From positions 81,320,643 through 81,384,642 of the forward strand of contig CM049307.1 of the NCBI GenBank assembly GCA_026874595.1: a stretch of 64,000 bases of DNA, written 5' to 3'. This document shows positions 12,401-26,800 of this stretch, piece by piece. Origin of the DNA: Sipunculus nudus (Eukaryota > Annelida > Sipuncula > Golfingiida > Sipunculidae). A program made the translations under genes and the position numbers. Below the pieces are notes generated by a model. That model ran no database searches, was not told where the DNA came from, and saw only the letters and a list, made by a program, of their open reading frames with translations. How positions within the stretch are numbered: the stretch's first letter is position 1; every line of letters begins with the position of its first letter.

Positions 12401-13460
12401 TTGGACCCTAAAATCTACAGGATTATTACTTTACTGGTGAGCAATATATAAGTTAAGTTTGAAACCAATATATCTGACTAAACTGGAGTTATCAGCTGGA
12501 AACTGATTTGTGAACAGATGGCCCCTGTGACCTTGACCTTTGACCTTGTGACCCCAAATTCATTTATGCTCTCCCTATACTGGCAAGTCAGCTCAATGTG
12601 CAAGATAGAAAATTGGGATGAAAAGCTTGGCTTAAAATGCAGCCATAATCTTTTTAAAGTGAGTCTTGTGACCTTGACCTTTGACCCCACGACTAAAAAA
12701 TCACATATGTTCGTTCTTTAGTGGTGGGCCATGTGTAAGTCATGTTTGAAATCCATATTTCAATCCAACCTCGAGTTAACATCTGGAAACAAATTTGTGT
12801 GGATGGACAGATGGACAGACAGACAGGGTGATTACTATAGGGCATCCACTTGTGATCAATAAACACACCAGGTTTTGGGACACTAGATAGACTCATAGCC
12901 CAGAAACTGAGAGATTGTTGTCATTTCATTGTAAAAAAAAAAAATAGAAAAATATTCGTAAAAATTAGAAAAAATACAGGTGGCGCCACCACTTTTCTGG
13001 AACTGACAAAACTAGTCATGATCAATATTCAAGGCAAGTTTCATGACAATCCATGCATTTATTATCAAGATATTGGAGATTTTGTATCAAATATTTTATT
13101 ATTCTGGGGGGGTATTTACAAGTCCAATAGCTCGGAGGATATAGGTCGCAGTGACCTAATTTCAGGTTTTCAAGAAGATTTTTTATTGACCTCCCTGGAT
13201 GTACACTTAGAAGTTTCTAGGACCAGCAGTTACAATTTGTGCCCTGCTAACGGACGTACGAACGGACAACGGACAAAGCTCCATTCCAATACCTCAGTTG
13301 ACTTATAGTCAGCTGAGCTAAAAAATCTGGAAAACTGAAAAAAAACACTTAATCTAAAAAAAAAGAGCCTGATATAAAATCATGAAGCTTTTAAAACAAC
13401 GCCAGATTACATCAGTACAGGTATACTGTCTAAATAATCAAAAGATTATTTACTCTGGGA
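12401..13460. repeat. Tandem segmental duplication, copy 1
   Basis: This block of about 1.06 kb is repeated directly next to itself at 13464-14520 with few differences. Shared landmarks are GGACCCTAAAATC (12403 and 13466), CATGATCAATATTCAAGG (13017 and 14074) and the end CTCTGGGA. It contains TGACCTTTGACC repeats, an AGGTGGCGCCACC core (about 12978-12990), GGACGTACG, and a closing hairpin GACTTATAGTCAGCTGAGCT. Open frames such as 13018-13308 appear in both copies but carry frame-changing differences, so they are not treated as genes. Confidence 0.85.
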
Positions 13461-13463
13461 CCA

Positions 13464-14520
13464 TTGGACCCTAAAATCGACAGGATTATTACTTTACTGG
13501 TGAGCAATATATAAGTTAAGTTTGAAACCAATATATCAGACTAAGCTGGAGTTATCATCTGGAAACTAATTTGTGAACAGATGGCCCCTGTGACCTTGAC
13601 CTATGACCTTGTGACCCGAAATTCATTTATGCTCCTCCTATACTGGCAAGTCAGCTAAATGTGCAAGACAGAAAATTTGGGATGAAAAGCTTGGCTTAAA
13701 ATGCAGCCATAATCTTTTTAAAGTGAGTCTTGTGACCTTGACCTTTGACCTCATGACTAAAAAATCACGTTCTTTCTTTAGTGGTGGGCCATGTGTAAGT
13801 CATGTTTGAATTCCATATTTCAATCCAACCTCGAGTTAACATCTGGAAACAAATTTGTGTGGATGGACAGATGGACAGACAGACAGGGTGATTACTTTGG
13901 GGCATCCACTTGTGATCAATAAACACACCAGGTTTTGGGACACTAGATAGACTCATAGCCCAGAAACTGATAGATTGTTGTCATTTCATTGTAAAAAAAA
14001 ATAGAAAAATATTCGTAAAAATTAGAAAAAATACAGGTGGCGCCACCACTATTCTGGAACTGACAAAACTAGTCATGATCAATATTCAAGGCAAGTTTCA
14101 TGACAATCCATGCATTTATTATCAAGATATTGGAGATTTTGTATCAAATATTTTATTATTCTGGGGGGTATTTACAAGTCCAATAGCTCGGAGGATATAC
14201 CTAGGTCGCAGTGACCTAATTTCAGGTTTTCAAGGAGATTTTTTATTGACCTCCCTGGATGTTCACTTAGAAGTTTCTAGGACCAGCAGTTACAATTTGT
14301 GCCCTGCTAATGGACGTACGGACGGACAACGGACAAAGCGCCATTCCAATACCTCAGTTGACTTATAATCAGCTAAGCTAAAAAATCTGGAAAACTGAAA
14401 AAAAACACTTAATCTCGAAAAAACAAGAGCCTGATAAAAAATCATGAAGCTTTTAAAACAACGCCAGATTACATCAGTACAGGTATACTGTCTAAATTAT
14501 CAAGTTTCTTCACTCTGGGA
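13464..14520. repeat. Tandem segmental duplication, copy 2
   Basis: Second copy of the block described at 12401-13460. It differs by scattered substitutions and small indels: one G fewer in the G-run near 14162, four extra bases before TAGGTCGCAG, and a four-base loss near 13770. The low divergence implies a recent duplication. Confidence 0.85.
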
Positions 14521-17500
14521 GGGGGTGCCCACTCCAATTAATCACCCACTACAGAAACCCCCCCCCCCCCCTTAGCTAAATCCTGTATCTGCCCCTGTCC
14601 ATAGTGATATATCCTGTTTGCATTGCAAAGGTCCTTCTCTTTTTTTTGTGGGGGGGGGGGGGGCATTATGTTAATAAAGTTATGCAAATATGCCATGATG
14701 CCAGTACTTTATACCAAGAGACAAAGAGGTTTGAATAATGGGAAATTATTTGCAGTTTAGGACTTTGTATTTAATAACTGGGCTTAGCTAAAGTGATTTG
14801 GCCAGTTTCACTCATACATGCTCACACACCTGTACCACACAAAAAGTTGACTCAATAAATTTTTATTATCAGTTATTCCTAGAAAATGCTTACAAAAGCC
14901 CCTAATATAGGGATAATTTGGTATATATTACCACTAGCAGGACTCTGCTTCAACAGTTTTAAGTCCTAGAATGTTAATTAAACTTAACAGAATTAATCTT
15001 GAATCCTCCCTAATAGAAGGTAGTCATTGTTTGCACTAATTAAATTTTAAATCAATACATTCCATGCTAATTATCTTTTATATGCTTATGGGAAGTCTAT
15101 ACTGCCATTAAGATAAAAAAAAATACACTATAATACAGAAATTATAAAATAAACAAAGTAGTGATTCTCATGTAATCAGAAATGCAATCTCTCTTATTTT
15201 AACTATTAAAGTAAATCTGTATGCTTGGCCAATCTGTTTGGTCACTTTGCAACACACAAATGTCCATACCATTGTCGACAAACCTGTCCACATTTCCATG
15301 CTACAAAAAAAAATGTCCTACCCTACAGTATTTTACTCCAGTAAGAAATTACTGTCTGCATACAGCTAAACCAAAATTTCTCTTATTGAAGCCGTATCTC
15401 CATTTGAAGCCACACCAACACTACCACAAATGTACACTGTTAAACTGGCTACAAACCCCTCTTTGAGGTTATAAGATGTAAATAAACTAAAATATCTTGT
15501 GCTTGAATAGCATGCTTTATGGTTTTTAAACCAAGTATTAAAATAAAATGAAATAACAAAATTTACCAACAAAATAAATTATTTTTATATATTTTTATTT
15601 GAATGTGCATCATTTGAATACAGCATAACAGAGCTGAAATAATTCTACATGTAATTAAGCAAACTGCAATGAAACATGTAAACATGAAATAAAATTTATT
15701 GACAGAGTAATAGTCTGTAAAGTGATTTAAAAAAAGAGTCAATATTTAGAATCATATGCAAAAATGATTTTGATGGTTCAGAAGAGCTTCTTGTAATATA
15801 TATTTAACTGCAGCAGGTTGTTATATAGCAGCATTTGTAATATCATGTGTTTGAATATATAAGAAAGATGTGATATATGTTACAGATATACATATATAGT
15901 AACATATTTTCACATTGTATAAGTTATTTATAGTAGTATAGCATAAAAGCAGTCATTAGTATAAGATAGATGACAGGCATAAGGATGATTCCAAAGAAAA
16001 TTGGTAAAAAAACTGAAATATAATGTCTTTCTTTTTTTATACAGTTTTGTAAAAGTTTGCAAAAACAAAAATAATGTAAAATAAGCAATTTTGTGCAAAC
16101 TATGTAAATTCTTTTCTTTGACAATATTTAACTATCATTTGTTTAAGAATTATATGTATGTTTTTTTAATCATTTACATGATTAAAAATGATATTAAATG
16201 TTAATAATGTTAAGTCAAAATGTTTATCTTGAACACAAAGATTTTATGCAATAACATTTTTCTTTCATTCGTAATTTTGCTTGCTTTTGACAATTTCCTC
16301 ATTAGTTATGTTAATGTACTGTGGAAAATTTTAAATATGTAAACCCCACCCAAGCAGCCTGCATATGGTCATCAAACTGTAAGATTCTGACATAATTATT
16401 TGATACTTTGTGTTAAGTACTATTCCCAAATGCCAAAACATAGATCATGGGTTTTCATTAACCCAAATTACTTTAATTTATCTTGATTACAAATATTTAC
16501 AACTATATTTACACTGTGTAAAATATTGACATGTAACAAATCTATCATAAAGGAAACTCTACTGTTTATTGTCAAGTTAGTATGGATTGGCCATATCATA
16601 GTAGAACACCTTTTATATGTATATTTTATTACTGCAACTTATCATTGATATTTAACATAATATGTACTTTGCTACCTCTATTCTACAGGGTTGTATTTTA
16701 CAACTCTGTATTTACAGTAAATATTACCATGATTGCTCAACAGCGCCATCTGGATTTTATTCTTAAAACTATTCTTGTTTTGTTAAACTTTGATACAATT
16801 TATCTGGTTCTGGGAAGTACATGGTTATACACAGTAAAAGACATGAACACTAGTACTCTTGGTCATGTTACCATGGTGATCATGTCAGAAAATTATTGAC
16901 AGTCATACACTCAACCTGTACTGAAAATAGTAGAACTGAGATTGGATATTAAAAAAAGAAAAGCTTGAAGTAAAAAGTGCAGTTTCTTAAACATGAATCA
17001 GTTATTCTCATTTTTTTGTTCAAATCTTACTGTCTTAGAAACTGTGGATTGTCAAATTACATATGAATACAGGGTTCAAATATTAAAATTCCCCACACCT
17101 TGGTAGGGGGACACACCATTATATTCCCTCTCTACAAAAGCTATGAGTGAAGCAATTTAAAAGAGTGCTAATACAAATACAGTGTTAGCAAATTCACTCT
17201 GTGGTTCGCATACTCCCGGTTATTTTGTCACAGGATAATGAGTAGCTTAAACTTTTTGACAGCAATATTTTAATGGTAACCATACTTCCATTGCATTTTA
17301 ACCAGTATTAGCCTCGTTATTGATATATTAGAATGAGATATCTATGCTCAAAATCACAAGAATTACTGACCAAAAGTGTTATTAATTTACAGGTGGTTGT
17401 ATTAGACAGGTGGTCTTTCAGACAAGTTCTACTGTAACAATATAAATAAAAAATCTTATAAAGCCTACATTCAACTGGTCAGGATAGGAAAAAGGCCAGC

Positions 17501-18364
17501 ATTTTATTAAAGCAAAAAAAAAACAAAACTGCACACCTTTGTATCTGTTTCTAAGAACACGATAATCAATGTCAACAAGTAAAGGCAACACCATTAGGAT
17601 CAACCATCGAAAGCTAGCTTTGCACATCTGCAAGCAAGTTCTCACATGAAAACTGCACAAGCTATCTATTCAAGCCGCCAGTTCCCAGGATATACTAGAG
17701 TTCTGATACAGACATGCAAGGTTTTACCATAGATTTTATCATATAAACCAGAGATATGAATTGGAAATTTGCCAAGCACTGTAACCAGCATCTTTCCTGG
17801 GTAACAGTGTGATAATATCTGGAACAAAATTGGAATACACAGTAGTCATTCTTAAACTCACCTGTAAGTTTCCAATTGTTTTATCATGCATACACATATG
17901 GCAACAACATGCCACTTGGAAATGGCCCACACAAATGTATGCAATTAATTGGAAGTTTTTCCTCAATTAAAGCTGGGCATTAAAATGTGGAACATATTCC
18001 AATATACCAAGTTACCTGGAACATAATCCACATGTATATACCAGAGAATTATTATTAAGTAATTTATTATTTTAATGACCACATTCAAGCTGGGCATGTA
18101 CATATAAACCTATGCCAGCAATGATTGCTTTCACATCTTGCTTGGGAACATGGCTTATATACATGTACAGTATTGAAAATGTAAATAATATGTGCAAGTT
18201 TTTTTGCCTTGCAAATTCAAGTAATGTGACCCATATACCCAGTGATCCAAACCAAGAGGAATGAAATCTAATTTTCTTGACAAAGTTTGAACAAAACATT
18301 TACCAGTTGTGTATCATTTGCAACATGTGCAAAACATGTTGGGCAGTTTGCCATAGATGCATTA

Positions 18365-18560
18365 CGGCACCTCCATGGTAACCATGCAGTTTTACTGTGC
18401 TACATGAAACTATGGCTTATTGCTATGGTGCCTCCATGGTAACCATGCAATGTTGCTATGCTACTTAACCATGGAATTGTGGTATGTTATACCATGATGA
18501 CATGGTGAAGATGCCATGTTGCTATCCTATCATGTAACCATAGTTTCTATGGTGCCACAT
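18365..18560. repeat. CATGGTAACCATG palindromic repeat
   Basis: Two units of about 58 bp each contain CCTCCATGGTAACCATGCA (near 18370 and 18428), followed by further degenerate ATGG/CCAT phrases. The core CATGGTAACCATG is a palindrome. Confidence 0.6.
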
Positions 18561-19394
18561 CACTAATATTTGGTATTGTACCTACATTAATTGTTAAATT
18601 TGAGATATTTCAGTAGACAGGTATGAATTCAGGTTCAGGTATGAATTTGAATGATAAAAATGTGTGCTTTATTAAATACATGTACATGTACATATATATT
18701 AGGTACTTGACCAGGAAACTTTAAAAAAAATGAAAAGCCTGAGGAAACATGGTATTAGATATAGAAATACAATTTCATTTAGTATATACATAAATATATA
18801 TTTAATTGCCAGAGGAAATTACCTGTTACAAGTTTGTCGAAAGTATATGGTGAATTATATTGTCAATGACTTGCACGTTACGTTAGCCTACTGATATATT
18901 AACTTATACAAAATATACATGTTCAACAACACACAAAGCATAAAAGATGAAGGACACATCAAAATGGTCTCTCTGTAATGGTAGGGTCTCTTCCTTTTAT
19001 ACAGAGTAATACCTCAGACACACACACATGAATGATCTCACTGAGAAGTCCATGTCTCATATAAGACTTAACACACAGATGATTAAGTCTTTGTCAATAT
19101 TCTTAATCTGGTGTTTTGCATATCACATACATTCAGATTTAAATATACGGCTAATAAAGCTCATTTATCCCCTTATCAGTTTCTTATCATTCTGGGTATA
19201 CATTTTGTCAATAAGGTTTATAAGAATTACACAGAGTTGTCTCCGTTGGCCTGCAACTCAATTCTGCCTGAGTGATGAAATTTTTGTGCCTTTTATGCCT
19301 TCCGCAAGATAATATAATAATATATGTGATCATTAATAATATATATATATAATAACCAATACATTATGTATATATTAATCTAATATTAATGAAA

Positions 19395-19397
<3 letters not shown>

Positions 19398-19433
<36 letters not shown>
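19398..19433. repeat. (TA)n microsatellite
   Basis: Alternating AT of about 35 bases in non-coding DNA. Confidence 0.9.
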
Positions 19434-19437
<4 letters not shown>

Positions 19438-20633
19438 TATTCTACTGCAAAAAAATATAACTACAAAAACATTTTACATACATACATATGTATATATATT
19501 CATTTATAAAGGAAAAATATGTAAAGTCATAATTAATTAAACAAATGTAAGGAAGAAATCACCAAGTATATTTACTTGACCCAGAGCTTCATGACAGAGC
19601 TGGCTTTCCCATAAAATATTTACATTTTTTTATTACTCATAGGATGTTAGGAATGAATGTTTTTCCAAATTAGTACATTTTAATATAATTGTTTGATATA
19701 GTGTCAATAAAAACACAAAAAATGCAACTTATATGTATAAAGTTGTTTCAGAGCAGAATTACACAAGAACCAAACAGAATCTACTTGCACAGACACACAC
19801 ACCAGTATTTGCAAATACAAACTGTATGGAATATGACATATATGGATTGTTAACAATTATATCTTTAAAAATTTTTAATGAAATTTATAGTTATAATAAT
19901 TATAATAATAATAATATTAATTATTATTTTTTATATCAGCTTAGCTGGCATTTCCCCATTACTTCACTCTTTTGTGATGTCTGTTTTTTCGATAATATTT
20001 GGAGATGAAACACACCTAGAAAAAAAGGAAACATATTATTTATTCTCTGACAAAAAAAAACACTGAGGTGGCAAAAGAAAGTGTATAAAACCTTAAATAA
20101 TCATGATTTATCAAATTATATGAATAATGATAAAATAAGATTGATAAAGTTGTTTAAATGACTCCGAATTGACACTAAAATAATAATATAATAAACTGGT
20201 CTATAAGATAAAAAATGTACATTTCACATGGCAGCCAATATAGTATAATGATTAATATAAAGTATAAAAATACAATGAGTGTATTTAAATTATTCAGAAT
20301 AGTGGGTCATAAAAAAACTGTGGCTAATCCTTAATTGGAAGGAACCCTTGCATTAACAACAAATTTTCCCCCTATGTAAATTATACTTGGATAAATACTG
20401 AACATATTAAAAAAATCTTCATCATATTCAATATTTGTTATACAGAGGTAGATCTTGAAAGGCATCATTTGAATGAAGTGCATTATTTGTCTTACATCAA
20501 TGTGTCTGTATATTTTGAATTATTGTGGTCTGTTTATACCCTCCAACACCAGGACACCCTTTTAAGGATATTTAGATCTGGTGCAAGGATATTAATGGAT
20601 GGTTAAAACAGAGGACGAGGCTCACCTTCTGAT

Positions 20634-20726
20634 TCAGTAGCGATCAGGAACTACATCTCTCGTTAATTGGTAACGAGGAAATAGAGGCGAGCTTTCTTCT
20701 TCTCGGGCCATGTTTCTTGACCGATG
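20634..20726 (-). CDS. TNIP1: TNIP1-like exon 16, C-terminus (residues 751-780)
   Basis: The acceptor TCTCTTCTGCAG lies only about 20 bases from a long (TA)n tract. Frame 0 gives [20 protein letters not shown], then [10 protein letters not shown] and TGA. The phase matches exon 15. Nine bases past the stop there is a donor-like AAG/GTGAGCC, so an intron in the 3' UTR is possible. If exon 15 is skipped, this exon reads in another frame to a different stop. Confidence 0.6.
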   Translation of the reverse strand, partial: HRSRNMAREEESSPLFPRYQLTRDVVPDRY

Positions 20727-20741
20727 CTGCAGAAGAGACGG

Positions 20742-20804
<63 letters not shown>

Positions 20805-23800
20805 TATATATAGCTATGAGTTATGCGGTTTTTAAAACATATCACATCCTTTTGATATCATTCCTCACCACCAAAGGTCACCTTTGTATACTTTCATTTC
20901 ATTCTCCACCTGTAAAGATCACATTTGTGTACTTAGGTGAAAAAGTATTAAATTTCAATATGTGGCTTTATAGCAAATGGCCTGGTACTCATGTCCACAA
21001 TCCAAAGTGTTTTCAAATTGTTTCATTAAAAACTCTTTAATATCCTATAATCTGCTGTGTTCAATGCCATATGAATGCTCAATTTGCATCCATAATTGTT
21101 CAGATCTAGTTTTGAAGTGGCAAAAGGGTTACAGAGCATGTACAAAAAGCTTGTGTCAGCATGTTTTAAATTATTAGACATTTGTAATGTACATCTCTTG
21201 CTTTGGTGCTTGATGTTTGTGTGACTGCACAAATCATTTTGGAATTTAATTTATTCACATTGCCTCAAAAGGCCAAAACATTTTGTGCGTGAAAGTTGAT
21301 GTATAATGCAGAGACGTATGATGATACCAATACAATATTTGACACTCTATCACAATGTGTCAATGAAATGTTATAGTAACTTAAGATAAAGAAGACTTAC
21401 TATATGGCCGCATTCATGCTCAGTAAGTTGCTGGGTTTGTACTGGTCTTTCAGTGTGCTGTCTGTGGGCATCTGGAAATATTCCATACAGTTATAAAAAT
21501 TGATACTACCTGTAATAACGAAGACAAAAATAAATAACAAACATATTTTTGATGATTATATAATGCTTAAATGAATTTTTTTATTTTTTCATATTTAACA
21601 TCAATACATTATGACCATACAACTTATGTATTCAAACAGGTAATGAATGATATACATATTTCTTTCACCAAAGATAATCCAATACCAAAGATAATCTGTG
21701 TCTCCATTTAGAGCCACATCTTTGGAAGAAAAACATAACCCTATGTATAACACACCCATTTTCTGGCCAAAATCCTGGATATTGTAAGTTGTATTTGTGA
21801 TAATCATTTGAATTTTTAATGGCTCTGTAAACTTTGTCAGTCACTTGTAAAATCCCTTAGATCTAGCACAAGAGCAGACCGTTACAACTGAAATCATAGT
21901 CTGTTCTCGTGGTCTTTAGGCCTTTCGTACAAACAAATCATGTCCAAGCATGAAAATAGTTTGGAAATTATGCTTCCATGCATAATACACACCTATGTTT
22001 TTGTTTTCAATTTTATGATGAAAAAATTATCTTTGGTGAAAGATGGTATATTTTTACATATAGTTAACAATGATTAACACTTTTAGACTTTAACAAACAG
22101 TTAACAATGATTACCACTTGTATATTTTAACAAATGGTTAACAATGATTAACACTTTTAGACCTCAACAAACAGTTAATAATGATTAACACTTTTAGACT
22201 TTAACAAACAGTTAACAATGATTAACACTTGTATATTTTAACAAACAGTTAACAATGATGAACATTTGTATATTTTAACAATGAGTTAACAATGATTAAC
22301 ACTTGTATATTTAAACAAGTGCACAACAATAATTTAACACTTACTGGCAACTCTTGATGCTCCACACAATTCACATGTGGTACGTTGTGGTACATTATGG
22401 TAGGTACACATCCGACAAGGCCAGCGGTCGGGGTCACTTTCTCTCTCCCAGTTAAATGTGGAATGGTTTCCACTCGCTGTTGATAGGAAAATCACATCAG
22501 TGATGAATAATTTTCAATTATTCCATATAATTATAAAAACAATTAACCAAACCATACACTAAAGGGGACTCTGCAAATGAAATTCATGTCATCAAATCTA
22601 TACAGATCTATCCAACATCTAATTATTATATGTTCCTCGGCAGTTTTGTTGCTTAAACGTTATCTACGATCATATGGAGTGGCACACCAAGTCATATTGA
22701 AAACCGTGCAGTGAAAACCTTAATGGGGAAATAAAATTTTTTCTGATTTTGGAAAAAACCTCATTATTTACATATACTATTTAAATGCTAAATCAGTTGT
22801 GCATTCATGTATAGCTTTCGTGTGTAATGAAATATTTTTTCAGGTTTCTACCTTATCATTTTGTAATACAGTTAACCATATGAGCTAGTTTGGTCTTAAT
22901 TTTAATGGTTGCATCATTCTAAGATGAGATTTATGAGATAGCTTATGGTACTTACAAATAAACCTCTGGTATCCAGGGGGCGCTGTTGGAGTAGGGTAGT
23001 CTGGTGGTGGCTCAAGCTGGCGTGACTGCTGCCAAAGAACAGAAAAGTTCATAAAAATATGTCCAACAAATTGACACCAAATTATGGTCAACACTATTAA
23101 TGAAAAAAAAAATCCATATCTGCTGTCAATGCCTGCATTCTGGACTAAGTGCCTTTGAATTATTTCACTGAAAATCACTTACATTTCAATGAAGAGACAC
23201 TGGGAAACAACTTGTTACTATGATACAGGACAGTGCTACTTCATGTAGTTGAAGTGGATCACTTTACCTTGAAATTGATTTTTTTTTATAAAATTACATT
23301 TGTTTCTTAATTTTGTTGAAAGTTGCTGCCCCAAAAAATTCTGCATATCAAAAACCGTGAAAATATTTCATAATCAAAATTGTTTGATGATAAACCAATG
23401 CCTCCCGCAGTGTCACTCACTTCCAGTAGTCTTCTCTCAAGTTCAATGTTTCGTGCCCTCAGGTTCTGTAGGTCCCTAGAATTGGCAGAACTCTGAAGAT
23501 CAAAGAAAAATTATTTACCAAAGGATTGTATCTACCAAGACTACAAAAGATAATCAGGGCACAGCAAATATGCTCAGCTCACTGTTTTGTCAATTTAATG
23601 CTGCTTTTATGAATTCTTGAAAAACTGACACCCTTTTGTTTTGAGAGTTAACCTGGGCCAGCCGATCCTGCCAATGGGAAGCACATTACTTCTTCCCTGA
23701 GTTAACTGATGGTGGCTCTATTTGTTTGTTAAATATTGTCTTCTGCAGTAAAGTTATAGGATAGAGCTTAGCTGATACCACAAAGTATAAGTTTTTTAAA

Positions 23801-26800
23801 TTTTGCTGAAATATGCTGGTTTGAACCTACAAGTGAAGGTATACAAGAAAAATATATATTGTATAAATAAGCAATGCATCTTAATTTTTAATCTTGGTAA
23901 ATGAATATGTGTCAACCAATAGTTAAACAGTACAAGGGTCTAAGGCGCCAGTACTAGTAAAATTTATATAAAATTTATTCATATACAATAATATTATTTT
24001 TTATACAATAAAATGAATATGTAATATATAAAAAAAATAAATAAAAAATGATAGAATATGTATAAAAGGCCATAGTCTTATGTCTTCTGAATCAGGGAAA
24101 GCTCTGAAAATGTAAATATAAATTTGACCTACCAGATACCGCAGATTTTGGTTTTCCATCTTCTGCTCTTCCAGTTGGGTCTTTAATAAGTTGACCTCTT
24201 CTTGTGCCCGTTCACGATCCCTGCGTTCTCTTAGAAAATCCTCCTCATGTATTTTAGACTGTAATGCAATGACAGTAATTTTATTATATTTCAACCGTTT
24301 ATAGATATTCTGCAGATTCTTTTAACAAAAGGAGTGTCATTTAAAGGAGTGACATTTAAGTTTGTCCCCTTAAAAGTTAGTCCCCTTACAAGTTTATCCT
24401 GATAAAAAATATGATAAATATAAAAAAAAACCTACTGAAGGCAAATATTTGGTCAGCATCTCAGGCTATAGATAAGCATTAGTACAATCAATATTTCTTC
24501 ATAATTTTTAAAAAATTTTTATTATTTTTCTTTTTATAAGTTTTCTTAAATATTTACAGAAAAAAAATCAATAGTAATGTTACCATATGTGGCTAACTGA
24601 CAGTCAGCTAAGCTTCACAGCAGGCTTTGGAAGTACTGACCTGTTGTTTGAGGACCTGGTTTTCTGTGATCAGCATTGATCTTTCTTCAAAGAAGGGAGA
24701 ATAGTCACTCTGTCTCTGCATCCATGCCTCAGGCTGAACAAATTGGAAAATCAAGAATATCATTATGAAAAACAAGCATATAATGTCAGTTGGAAAGAAA
24801 ACTTGTCAATTGGAAAGAAAACTGAAATTGAGAGAGTGATATACAAACTATAACCCATTTCAATTACATTCAAAATTAAAATTTAATTTTGGAACACTAA
24901 ATAAACCGAAACAGCTCCATGTTCCTGGCATCCAATCAGCATTCTAAGCATTTTCAGGGCATACGTTTATTTTTTGTGAACAACTGGGATTGGGTGCTAC
25001 CTTTCAAGGGTTTGGGTCAGTATCTTTATTTCTGTACTGAGCACTTACATGCAGAGTGAAAACCTGTGTAATGAGGCCACCTGTGAGACTAGCAAATCAT
25101 GGTCTTAATCTGCAGGTGGTCTTATTAAACAGGTCAGTTATAAACACTGTAAATACTTTTGGTTCACACAAAGGTGTTCTCAATAGAGAGGTGGTCCTAT
25201 GTACTAGAAAGATGGTTTCTTAGAAATGTTCCACTCAACACAATTTACACAAAAAATCTTGAACATCAGATTTAAAATTTATCATTTTGTCATTTTTGCA
25301 GAATTCATGAGTTTAATGAACGTTAGCTACTCCTTCAACCTTGGTTTAAATAATTTTGTTTTGAATATATTGTACCAATGTAAGGGTATCCAGTAAATAT
25401 TCTTAAGTTTCTACCTGGTACTGGCGGCTGTCTGAGATCAGCTGTTCCTTCATCCTGACCAGCCTCTGGATCTCCTCCTGGGCCTTGAGTTTTTCCTGTT
25501 CCAGGATGACCCTGCGAGCTTTCTCTTGCTGTGCGACCTCCTCGGCCACTGAGCGAGAACGTCTGTCAACAGCAGACTGCTCATGCATCTCCGCAAGGGA
25601 CAACTACAAAGAATGAACACATGCTTTACAAGCAATTATGAAAAAGGTAGACAGAAAAAATATGTAGCAGAAAAATTGTAGCACATGATTAATCATACAT
25701 TACAATTAGAGCTAAGGGGGGATATTCCAACTGGCTTTGATCAGAGAAGAAAATTGAAAGTCAAGATTGAAAAAAAAAATCACAAAAATAAAAAAACAAA
25801 CCAAGTGTGGCTTAAACTCAATCAGGTAATGAACACAATAGGATACACCTGCCATTTCAATACAACTAGGTGGATATAACTGACAGTTCTTGAGAGATAT
25901 TGCATCAAGTAATAACTGTTCAAGCAGGGACAGAGTTGTTCTGGAATTAATAAAGTTACCAAGATTATGATTGGACGGGGCTCGTACCTGTAGGTTGCTG
26001 ATCTCTGCCTCCAGTTGATGGACTTTTGTCTGCAACTCCTGGATTTGTTCCCGGAGCCTCGATATTTTCTCGGTAGCTTCCTTTTTGGTCTGTTTTAAGT
26101 GCTCATCCCAGCATTTATTAGCTGTCACCAGCTGGAGGAAGACAAGGAAAGTCATTTTAATTCCTGCAAGGCTTGGCTGGCATGGTTTACTTCAATGTAG
26201 TAGGTGTTCAATGCTATGTCTGTATTTCTATATTATGCCATCAACAGACCACAGTCTTAAAATTTTCCTCTTGGCAACCTGCTTGTTCAAAATTAATGCA
26301 AGAACACACAAACTCACCAATGTAAATGTGACAAAAGTTTGTCAATCATAGCATAAGGTAATTAACAAAGGTTTCAGTGAGAATCAGTAGAAAATAACAC
26401 CTACAAACTTAATAAACAGTTACAAAAGACAAAAAAGTTTACAGATTATTTCAAATTTGTATCACTCTTACTAAGGATATGACAAAGAATAATCAATAAG
26501 CACACATTGCTTTCAAAGTTGTGAAGAGGAAAAATTTACATTACAATCATCCAAAACAAGACAACAAAAATCAGTCCTGCAATAGCTCAGTCAGTGATTC
26601 GATTGGATATACAGCAAAGACCTACCTTTTGCATATGATTTCTTAACTTCTCGACCAGACGGTCTTTATCATCCATGTCCTTTAAGCACACTGATGTCGC
26701 GCCGGACTGGAAAAAACACACACTCATTAAAAGGTGTTACAAAATACTGTAATATCATGGTTAAAATATACAGGAACTTTATTCAGTATAATGATGATAT

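Larger units (their letters stand above)
14521..20600. other. Long non-coding stretch, no gene seen
   Basis: Holds C and G homopolymers (14558-14571 and 14650-14663), AT-rich DNA, a partial MITE-like end near 17390-17440 (matching the element at 35820), and a CCATGGTAACCATG repeat at 18370-18560. The frame at 16582-16899 (105 codons) has no splice signals or family resemblance. The distal part (19.3-20.6 kb) probably includes the 3' UTR of the TNIP1-like gene: an AATAAA on the minus strand lies at 20039-20044. Confidence 0.5.

Noticed and set aside
13018..13308. 96-97-codon frames in both copies of the 1.06-kb duplication
   Set aside because: Their ends differ by frame-changing indels between copies, and the sequence belongs to a dispersed non-coding element ending in a hairpin.
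16582..16899. 105-codon plus-strand frame with hydrophobic stretches
   Set aside because: AT-rich DNA gives hydrophobic codons; no acceptor or donor fits and I recognise no family.
22080..22320. HNF1 sites in the 37-bp array
   Set aside because: GTTAA and TTAAC half-sites are present, but their spacing (six bases) does not fit the HNF1 palindrome.
24001..24294. Minus frame treated as a stand-alone small coiled-coil gene
   Set aside because: Its coding part is exon 11 of the TNIP1-like gene; the rest is intron.
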